Positions 58,312 through 64,000 of a DNA stretch of 64,000 nucleotides are shown here, in pieces. The notes beneath the pieces are model-generated. The model was not told the origin of the DNA. It was given only the letters and a program-made list of their open reading frames with translations, and made no database searches. Source of the stretch: Sporolituus thermophilus DSM 23256. GTDB taxonomy: Bacteria; Bacillota; Negativicutes; Sporomusales; Thermosinaceae. Each line of letters starts with the position of its first letter. The first letter of the stretch is position 1. Location: NCBI RefSeq assembly GCF_900102435.1, contig NZ_FNBU01000003.1, forward strand, positions 1 to 64,000, written 5' to 3'. The position numbers and the translations under genes were made by a program.

Positions 58312-58458
58312 TTGGTACATAAAGGAGTTATTTTCTTAGTACATAATATGCTTATTGTCGCCAAAGGTGTGCGCTCCGGCAAAAAAAGCAGAGTTTTGTG
58401 GCCTTGTTGCTTGGTACATAAAGTGGTTAATTTCTTTAATACAGAATATGATTCTTGT
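58312..58458. repeat. Two imperfect 47-bp direct repeats upstream of the Cys-rich gene
   Basis: Copies at 58312-58358 and 58411-58458 both begin TTGGTACATAAAG and end near ATATG-TT-TTGT, 99 bp apart. They lie 96 and 195 bp upstream of the minus-strand gene, so they may hold promoter or regulator sites. The gap 58217-58605 holds no gene I can support. Confidence 0.65.
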
Positions 58459-58522
58459 AATAATAGTGTGTCGGCGCGTGAAATATAAAAAAGGGTTGGC
58501 CAAGGCGCGGTTTAATGTAAAA

Positions 58523-58550
58523 AAGCGAGCGCCGCCGGAGGCGCTCGCTT
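58523..58550 (-). terminator. Hairpin with T tract on minus strand
   Basis: The stem AAGCGAGCGCC / GGCGCTCGCTT is followed on the minus strand by TTTTTTAC. It lies between divergent genes, so what it terminates is unclear. Confidence 0.6.
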
Positions 58551-58605
58551 AAATTTCTGCTTGCAGACATAAGCTTAAATAGGATGAAAAAAAGGGGGGG
58601 GTTGT

Positions 58606-60195
58606 ATGGCTACCCGGCAGCAGATAGATAAAGTGATAAAACATGGCGCATTGTGGCTTAAGGCGCAGCAAAATACCGATGGCAGTTATGGCAAGTGGGG
58701 AATCGGGTCAACCTGTTTAGCCGTAATGGCGCTACTTTTCAGTAATGTAGCAAAGCAAGACGCGGCGGTAAAACAGGCGATCGCTTACATCTTAAATTCA
58801 GCCCCAGCGGACGATAGCTATTTCCGTTCGTTGACGGTTATGGCGTTGGTCGCTAACGGGGAAAAAACACCGGATATTGTAAGCAGGGTACAGTCCGACA
58901 CCGAGTGGCTGATACAGGCGCAGGGCCATAATCCGGACGAAATATTGTCCTATGGCGGCTGGGGTTTGACCGGTGTTGCCAACGCGGCCAACGGTTCCAG
59001 TACGCAATATGCGCTTTTGGCATTATATGCCGCCGCCGCGTGGGGGTTAGTGGCACCGCAGGAAACGTGGAGCAGGGCGGTCAAGTGGTATCAGCGAAAC
59101 CATGATATTAATAATGACGGGAGCTACACGTATGGTTTGGGTGATTATTCCTGGTTTAATAGTGGCGGTATTCGACATAGCATGACGGCCGCGGCGCTGG
59201 CAGGTCTTAAAGCGATTAACGCGCTTGCGGCCAATCCGGATGACCTGGCGCAGGTTAAAAGTCTGGTTGGCCATGCGTTGGACTGGTTAAATACCAACTA
59301 TATTATTGAGTTATCGCCAGGCATTCGTGATAGTTGGTATTATTATTATTTATACAGTATAGCAAGTAGTTGTGTTATCGAGCCGCCCATTATTTTCATC
59401 GGTACAAATGACTGGTATACCGATATGGCCGATACATTGGTAGCTCTGCAAAGACCTGATGGCCGTTGGACAAGTGAACTAGACAAAAAATCCACTGAAG
59501 TTGTTCATACCAGTTTTGCGTTGCTTGCGCTGGCGAAGGCCGACCTGCGCTCCGCAACATCAGGCAGTAATGGCCGGAATAAAAGTAGCTTAGCCAAAGA
59601 ACCGCTGAAAAAACGCCAAATTCGTAAAGCTGGCTTTCCTGTAATCAAAACATTAGATACCTTTGATTTTAAACACTCGCCGCGGATTAACCGCCCCCTG
59701 GTTGAACAGCTTGGCGAGGGTGATTTTATTTCCCGTAAAGAGAATATTGTTTTGATCGGTAATCCGGGAACAGGAAAAACCCATCTGGCCATATCTTTAG
59801 GTTTGCTGGCTTGTGACCGGGGTTACAGGGTAAAATTCTATACTGCGGCAGAGTTGATACAGAAGCTTTTAGTAGCGCAAGAACAGCGCCGCTATGCAAA
59901 ATTGGCGCAAATACTCGGCCAGATCGATTTATTAATTATTGACGAGCTGTCATACCTCACGCTGTCCCGGCCTAGCGCCGAACTATTATTTCAAGTTATC
60001 GCCGCGAGGTATGAGCGGGCAAGTCTTATTATCACCAGCAATCTCGAGTTCAGCCAGTGGACTGCGATTTTCGGCGACCCAATGTTGACCGCTGCGGTAG
60101 TTGATCGCCTGATCCATAAATCGTACGTCATTGATACCCATGGTCCATCTTATCGCTTGAAACACCGGCTCCAGCCGGATAGCGTGAAAGAGTGA
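58606..60195 (+). CDS. Fusion of terpene-cyclase-like toroid domain and IstB-type ATPase
   Basis: This 529-residue protein has two unrelated halves. Residues 1-320 contain four prenyltransferase/squalene-cyclase-like repeats (WLKAQQNTDGSYGKWGIGST, WLIQAQ...SYGGWGL, WYQRNHDINNDGSYTYGLG, LQRPDGRWTSELDKKSTEVV), forming an alpha/alpha toroid without the DxDD or DxxDD catalytic motif. Residues 335-529 are an IstB/DnaC-like AAA+ ATPase: GFPVIKTLDTFDFKHSPRIN, Walker A IGNPGTGKTHLA, Walker B LLIIDELSYLTLS, then LIITSNLEFSQWTAIFGDP. The first ~50 residues of IstB are lacking. No istA is adjacent. It may have arisen by IS21 insertion, or be a domesticated ATPase. GGGGGGGTTGT precedes the ATG. Confidence 0.82.
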   Translation: MATRQQIDKVIKHGALWLKAQQNTDGSYGKWGIGSTCLAVMALLFSNVAKQDAAVKQAIAYILNSAPADDSYFRSLTVMALVANGEKTPDIVSRVQSDTEWLIQAQGHNPDEILSYGGWGLTGVANAANGSSTQYALLALYAAAAWGLVAPQETWSRAVKWYQRNHDINNDGSYTYGLGDYSWFNSGGIRHSMTAAALAGLKAINALAANPDDLAQVKSLVGHALDWLNTNYIIELSPGIRDSWYYYYLYSIASSCVIEPPIIFIGTNDWYTDMADTLVALQRPDGRWTSELDKKSTEVVHTSFALLALAKADLRSATSGSNGRNKSSLAKEPLKKRQIRKAGFPVIKTLDTFDFKHSPRINRPLVEQLGEGDFISRKENIVLIGNPGTGKTHLAISLGLLACDRGYRVKFYTAAELIQKLLVAQEQRRYAKLAQILGQIDLLIIDELSYLTLSRPSAELLFQVIAARYERASLIITSNLEFSQWTAIFGDPMLTAAVVDRLIHKSYVIDTHGPSYRLKHRLQPDSVKE

Positions 60196-60283
60196 ATTTT
60201 GAAATCGTACGAAACATTCCTGTCATTATTTTGTCACATTTTACTGCTATGATGGGGACAAAACATGGAAGGGGATGGTATAA

Positions 60284-60763
60284 GTGAGAAAGTTGTCCAT
60301 TTTAGTGATTGTCGTAGCTCTGCTAGTCTTGTCCGCCGGCGCGGCGCTGGCCAAAGACCGGTCTATCGAAGGCCGGCCTGATATGCTGGATCCGGGGCAT
60401 ATCCGGGGCTATTTTGTCTGGCGTGATGATGACGGCCTGCATCTGCGCACTACTACCCGCGGCCATGACCATGTGTTCAGCGGCGTCATCCGCACTGACG
60501 GGAAATTTGAAGATGTTGACGGCCGCCGTTTAGAACACGGTGACTATTACCGGCTCAGCCGCGACCGGGATACCATCACTTTCCGGTTCACTACGGCGGG
60601 AGGCCTGGACGGCTTTGATTTCCGCGTCGACGATGGCAAACGGCTGAACTTTGACCTGTTCATGGACGGTCACCGCATTGATGTCGACGAAATTTATATC
60701 GGTGAGCGCGGCTGGCATCCCCATCACAGCGAGTTTACACTTCACCGGCTCCACCGCGATTAG
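60284..60763 (+). CDS. Small exported protein
   Basis: This 159-residue protein starts at GTG 60284 (GGAAGGGGATGGTATAA upstream). It has a clear signal peptide (MRKLSILVIVVALLVLSAGA, cleavage near ALAKD). The mature part is rich in Asp, Arg and His (HLRTTTRGHDHVFSGVIRTD, RGWHPHHSEFTLHRLHRD) and looks like a beta-rich domain, but no family is recognised. It could bind metal through the His-rich tail. A strong terminator follows, so it is likely monocistronic. Confidence 0.75.
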   Translation: MRKLSILVIVVALLVLSAGAALAKDRSIEGRPDMLDPGHIRGYFVWRDDDGLHLRTTTRGHDHVFSGVIRTDGKFEDVDGRRLEHGDYYRLSRDRDTITFRFTTAGGLDGFDFRVDDGKRLNFDLFMDGHRIDVDEIYIGERGWHPHHSEFTLHRLHRD

Positions 60764-60782
60764 TTAGCGGAGCGATGTACGA

Positions 60783-60819
60783 AAATTAACTTTCCTGCCT
60801 GCAGGAAAGTTAATTTTTT
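60783..60819 (+). terminator. Terminator
   Basis: The 16-bp perfect stem AAATTAACTTTCCTGC / GCAGGAAAGTTAATTT is followed by TTTG. Confidence 0.85.
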
Positions 60820-60899
60820 GTCGCGAATAAAAATACAACAGAAATAGGCTGGTCTGAAGGCCGGCGATGGTTTATTAATTTTGTCAGGCGAATTGAATT

Positions 60900-60950
60900 G
60901 GCTACGAAGGTCATATCCCTTAACGAATAGGGGTACTTTCGTGGTTTTTT
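60900..60950 (+). terminator. Leader terminator upstream of cbiM
   Basis: An outer stem CTACGAAGGT / ACTTTCGTGG and an inner CCCT / AGGG stem are followed by TTTTTTATTTT, 40 bp before the cbiM start. A terminator in a metal-transporter leader suggests riboswitch or attenuation control. The 80 bp before it does not match the cobalamin or NiCo consensus as I know them. Confidence 0.65.
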
Positions 60951-60991
60951 ATTTTCCGGTAATTTTGGGCGTTGTAAGGAGAGTGAACGTA

Positions 60992-62038
60992 ATGCATATG
61001 GCTGATGCGTTAATTTCCCCGGCGGTGGGGGGGATGATGTGGGCGACCACGGCAGGAGTGGCGGCCCATGCGGCGAAAAAGCTGCAGAAGGACTTAGACG
61101 ACAGTAAAGTGCCGCTGATGGGCGTATTGGGCGCTTTTGTGTTTGCTGCCCAAATGGTAAATTTCGCGATCCCGGGGACCGGGTCGAGCGGGCATCTGGG
61201 CGGCGGCTTGCTGCTCGCCATCCTGCTGGGGCCGCACGCGGCGTTTTTGACCATGTCCTCAATCCTGACCATTCAGGCCCTGTTTTTCGCTGACGGTGGC
61301 CTGCTGGCCCTAGGCGCGAATATCTTCAATCTAGGTTTTTTCCCGTGCTATATTGCTTATCCGTTCATTTACAAGAAAATCGTCGGCGCAAATCCAGGCA
61401 AGGGGCGCCATGTCGCCGGGGCGATGGCCGCCGCGGTTATTGGTCTCCAGTTAGGAGCCTTTGCCGTGGTCTTGGAAACCGTTTTTTCGGGTATTTCGGC
61501 GCTGCCCTTTGCTTCCTTTGTCCTGTTAATGCAGCCGATTCATCTGGCGATTGGCCTTGTTGAAGGACTGATAACCACCGCGGTCATTTTATTCATTGCC
61601 AAGGAACGGCCGGAAATTTTGCAAAAGGCTGTCCGGGTCCAGCCGCTGAGCAACGTCTCCCTAAAACCGTTGCTAATCGCTATTTTGGCGGCGGCCGTGG
61701 TGACCGGCGGAATATTGTCCTGGTTTGCTTCCGCCGACCCGGATGGGTTGGAGTGGTCAATCCTCAAGGCTACCGGCCAGGAAGAATTGGCGGCTCCCCA
61801 GGGGACTATTCACAGCGTCCTTGCCGAGTGGCAGCAAAAAATCGCGGTGTTTCCCGATTATAACGTGAAGGAAGCCGGTAATGTCTCGGACAGCGCCAAG
61901 GTGGAGAGCTCCTGGCCGGCCGTTGACCGTGGCACCTCCCTGGCGGGGGTAGCCGGCTCGGTGTTGACGCTGCTGCTGGCGGCGCTGTTTGGCAAGGGAC
62001 TGCAGTTGGCGGCGGGCAGGCGGAAGCAGGAGTGCTAG
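60992..62038 (+). CDS. cbiM: Energy-coupling factor Co2+/Ni2+ transporter, S component (CbiM/NikM with fused N-type tail)
   Basis: This 348-residue protein has the metal-binding N-terminus MHMADALISPAVGGMMWATT, in which the amino group and His2 bind the metal. About six helices follow (NFAIPGTGSSGHLGGGLLLA), then a C-terminal part with SADPDGLEWSILKATGQEEL typical of the CbiN/NikN or PDGLE domain. It binds and conducts Co2+ or Ni2+. The ATG at 60992 follows AAGGAGAGTGAACGTA. The long in-frame extension upstream contains the terminator and is rejected. Confidence 0.93.
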   Translation: MHMADALISPAVGGMMWATTAGVAAHAAKKLQKDLDDSKVPLMGVLGAFVFAAQMVNFAIPGTGSSGHLGGGLLLAILLGPHAAFLTMSSILTIQALFFADGGLLALGANIFNLGFFPCYIAYPFIYKKIVGANPGKGRHVAGAMAAAVIGLQLGAFAVVLETVFSGISALPFASFVLLMQPIHLAIGLVEGLITTAVILFIAKERPEILQKAVRVQPLSNVSLKPLLIAILAAAVVTGGILSWFASADPDGLEWSILKATGQEELAAPQGTIHSVLAEWQQKIAVFPDYNVKEAGNVSDSAKVESSWPAVDRGTSLAGVAGSVLTLLLAALFGKGLQLAAGRRKQEC

Positions 62039-62848
62039 ATGATTAACATTGAAAAGCGCTGGCTTGAGCTGCGGCATCTTGATGAACTGGCTGCCCAAGA
62101 TTCCTTTATTCACCGGCTCCACCCTAGTGCCAAGCTGGTTACGGCTTTAGTGTTTGTCGTCACGGTCGCCTCTTTTCCTAAATACGCCATTGCCGGCCTG
62201 GCGCCAATGGTGTTTTACCCCGTTTTTGTAATGAGCCTTGGGAATATACCCCTTATTCTGCTGCTGAAAAGGCTGCTCCTCGCCCTTCCCTTCGTGGTGT
62301 TTATCGGCATCTTCAATCCGCTCTTTGACCAAACGCCGCTTGTCCAGGCCGGGCCGCTCGTCATCTCCGGCGGCTGGATTTCTTTTCTCTCTATTTTGCT
62401 CCGGTTTAGCCTGGCCGTGGCGGCCGTGCTGCTGCTAATCGCCACGACCGGCATCGACGCAATCGGGATGGCGCTGGCACAGCTGCGGCTGCCGCGCGTG
62501 TTTATTGTTCAGATTTTATTTATGTACCGGTACTTATACGTACTGACCGATGAATTTATCCGCATGCTGCGTGCCCACGCTTTACGCGCGCCGGCCGATA
62601 ACGGCGTAGGTTATAAGGTCTGGGGGTCGCTGCTCGGGGTAGTGCTGCTGCGTACCCTTGACCGGGCCCAGCGCATTTATCAGGCCATGCTGTGCCGGGG
62701 CTTCGATGGGAAATTTCGCGGCCTGCGGTCACGCCCCCTGCGGCTGGGGGACCTTGTTTTCCTTGGCGCTTGGATTATCTTTTTCCTGGCCGTTCGCTTG
62801 ACGAATATTCCCTATCGGTTAGGCGTTTTGCTGACGGGAGGCAACTGA
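62039..62848 (+). CDS. cbiQ: ECF transporter T component (CbiQ)
   Basis: This 269-residue membrane protein begins MINIEKRWLELRHLDELAAQ. It has the CbiQ DSFIHRLHPSAKLV start, several helices and the coupling-helix region IRMLRAHALRAPADNG and RAQRIYQAMLCRGFDGKFRG, containing the ARG-type motifs that contact the ATPase. It starts one base after the cbiM stop and overlaps cbiO by one base (TGATG). Confidence 0.93.
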   Translation: MINIEKRWLELRHLDELAAQDSFIHRLHPSAKLVTALVFVVTVASFPKYAIAGLAPMVFYPVFVMSLGNIPLILLLKRLLLALPFVVFIGIFNPLFDQTPLVQAGPLVISGGWISFLSILLRFSLAVAAVLLLIATTGIDAIGMALAQLRLPRVFIVQILFMYRYLYVLTDEFIRMLRAHALRAPADNGVGYKVWGSLLGVVLLRTLDRAQRIYQAMLCRGFDGKFRGLRSRPLRLGDLVFLGAWIIFFLAVRLTNIPYRLGVLLTGGN

Positions 62849-63603
62849 TGAGTCATCACATCGTGGAAGTAAAAGATCTCGAATACTCTTATCCGGATAA
62901 CACGCCGGCGCTGCACGGCATCACTTTCAAAATCGTCCACGGCGAAGCAGTCGCCGTCGTTGGCGCGAACGGCGCCGGCAAGTCAACACTCTTGTTGCAC
63001 CTGGCGGGGGTGCTGGCGCCAACCCAAGGGACGGTGCGGATTGGCGATTATCCGGTGAATAAAGAAACCCTGAAGTTTATCCGCCGCAGTGTCGGCCTGG
63101 TTTTTCAAAACGCCGACGACCAACTGTTTATGCCAACGGTATACGATGACGTTGCCTTCGGGCCGCTAAACCTGGGACTGGAACCTGCGGAAGTTCAGCG
63201 CCGGGTCATTGCCGCACTGCAAACGGTTGGCGCCGTGGAACTTAAAGACCGCCCGGCCTATAAATTGTCAGGCGGCCAGAAACGGGCGGTGGCGATCGCG
63301 ACCGTCCTGGCCATGCAGCCTGATATCCTGGTGATGGACGAGCCCAGCGCCGGCCTCGATCCCCTGGCCAGACGGCAGCTCATCAATCTTCTCAAGTCGT
63401 TTTACCATACGAAAATTATCGCTACCCACGACTTGGATCTGGTGCTGGACTTGTGCGAACGGACAATCGTACTAAGTGAAGGCAAGGTCATTGCCGACGG
63501 CCCCACGCTGGAAGTGTTCAATGATGAGGCGTTACTCGCGCGCAGTCATTTGGAAAAGCCGCTGCGGCTGCAAGGCTGTCCGGTCTGTGGAAAAAAGACG
63601 TAA
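62848..63603 (+). CDS. cbiO: ECF transporter ATPase (CbiO)
   Basis: This 251-residue ATPase has Walker A (VGANGAGKSTLLLH), Q-loop (VFQNADDQLFMPTVYDDVAF), signature (KLSGGQKRAVAIATVLA), Walker B (ILVMDEPSAGLD) and H-loop (IIATHDLDLV). The NADDQLF motif after the Q-loop is characteristic of ECF ATPases. The start at 62848 overlaps the cbiQ stop; a far upstream in-frame ATG lies within cbiQ and is rejected. The C-terminal CPVCGKKT could bind metal. Confidence 0.95.
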   Translation: MSHHIVEVKDLEYSYPDNTPALHGITFKIVHGEAVAVVGANGAGKSTLLLHLAGVLAPTQGTVRIGDYPVNKETLKFIRRSVGLVFQNADDQLFMPTVYDDVAFGPLNLGLEPAEVQRRVIAALQTVGAVELKDRPAYKLSGGQKRAVAIATVLAMQPDILVMDEPSAGLDPLARRQLINLLKSFYHTKIIATHDLDLVLDLCERTIVLSEGKVIADGPTLEVFNDEALLARSHLEKPLRLQGCPVCGKKT

Positions 63604-63614
63604 AGGAACGGTAC

Positions 63615-63639
63615 AAGGCCCGCACCGGCGGGCCTTTTG
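63615..63639 (+). terminator. Terminator of cbiMQO
   Basis: The stem AAGGCCCGC / GCGGGCCTT with an ACCG loop is followed by TTGC, 12 bp after cbiO. Confidence 0.75.
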
Positions 63640-63745
63640 CATGGGCGGCGGATCGTTTTGCTTAGGAAGATTGTGTAGTAAAGTTAATTGTTAGCCTGGT
63701 AAGCGGGGAATAGTAATCAGAAAAACAAACGGAAAAGGTGGGCGT

Positions 63746-64000
63746 ATGAAACACGTAATTGTGATAGGTGGCGGGGCGGCCGGCCTAATGGCGGCCGTTA
63801 GCGCGGCGGGGGGCGGCGCCAGGGTGACGGTGCTGGAAAAGATGCCGTCGGTAGGCCGGAAATTATTGCTTACCGGCAACGGCCGCTGCAATGTTACCAA
63901 TAGCGGCGATGTCCAGACCCATATCAAAAACATGCCGGGCAACGGCGCTTTTTTGCATAGCGCCTTACGGGCCTTTGGCAGCCACGATTTAATCGACTTT
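63746..64000 (+). CDS. NAD(P)/FAD-dependent oxidoreductase, HI0933/BaiN family (partial)
   Basis: The first 85 residues are present before the right edge cuts the gene. They contain the FAD-binding HVIVIGGGAAGLMAAVSAAG, VLEKMPSVGRKLLLTGNGRC and NVTNSGDVQTHI. The GRKLL-TGNGRCN-TN motif is specific to the HI0933/YhiN/BaiN group of flavoproteins. The ATG at 63746 follows GGAAAAGGTGGGCGT. The full protein should be about 400 residues. Confidence 0.92.
   Translation, partial: MKHVIVIGGGAAGLMAAVSAAGGGARVTVLEKMPSVGRKLLLTGNGRCNVTNSGDVQTHIKNMPGNGAFLHSALRAFGSHDLIDF

Noticed and set aside
60820-60950. Cobalamin or NiCo riboswitch upstream of cbiM
   Set aside because: Neither the B12-box type core nor the NiCo GGACAG/GGGCAGG signatures were found. 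Only a terminator is supported.

Overview
This 64 kb window looks like chromosome from an anaerobic, probably spore-forming member of the Bacillota, most plausibly a Sporomusaceae/Negativicutes-type organism. That placement is inferred from gene content and has not been tested by phylogeny. It rests on strong AGGAGG-type ribosome sites, lysine and TPP riboswitches, a selenocysteine-type peroxiredoxin, sigma-54 control of a fermentation-type cluster, ECF-type Co/Ni transport and a Cys-rich, coat-like protein. Coding density is high and base composition is near 50% GC. No rRNA, tRNA, CRISPR array or prophage was seen.

Layout. 1-3.1 kb: an IS21-family istA cut by the left edge, an HD hydrolase, a broken ACT-domain gene and a small XRE regulator. 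3.1-11.3 kb: a complete kdpFABC-kdpDE potassium uptake and sensing operon whose kdpA carries a one-base frameshift. 11.4-12.7 kb: an Asp/Glu racemase-like gene and a pyruvate-kinase C-domain-like gene. 12.9-21.4 kb: a catabolic operon with its own ROK regulator, binding-protein ABC transporter, ArgH-like lyase, BadF-type sugar kinase and NagB. It reads as a route for an amino sugar or amino-sugar adduct. 21.4-24.2 kb: an unclassified leader, a tiny membrane protein, and a DUF1836 gene split by an IS256-family element.

23.9-30.5 kb: a lysine-riboswitch-controlled APC transporter, a flavodoxin-like reductase, a dicarboxylate/amino-acid symporter, a peroxiredoxin with in-frame TGA at the peroxidatic position (probable selenoprotein), a truncated glycosyltransferase, and a MarR-DoxX pair with a large palindromic operator. 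30.8-38.5 kb: an internally duplicated hypothetical protein, a HipA-like kinase, an HxlR regulator, a nitrilase-GNAT-GNAT operon, a membrane protein behind four tandem 11-bp repeats, a soluble chemoreceptor and an iron alcohol dehydrogenase. 38.6-46.3 kb: glnK-amtB with an attenuator-like leader, then a sigma-54-controlled cluster (AtoE-type transporter, 3-hydroxyacyl-CoA dehydrogenase, BKACE enzyme, PAS-AAA-Fis activator) with a clear -24/-12 promoter and three identical-format activator sites.

46.5-52.2 kb: OsmC, an EamA exporter, TPP-riboswitch-controlled thiC, a DUF2892 protein, and a two-component system followed by a degenerate GGDEF-like ORF. 52.7-60.8 kb, the most unusual part: a 1089-residue GT4 + OGT-type double glycosyltransferase between two small proteins that share a short repeated domain. 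It is followed by a Cys-rich protein, a terpene-cyclase-like toroid fused in frame to an IstB-type ATPase, and a small exported protein. 61.0-63.6 kb: an ECF Co2+/Ni2+ transporter (cbiMQO type). The right edge cuts a BaiN/HI0933-family flavoprotein.
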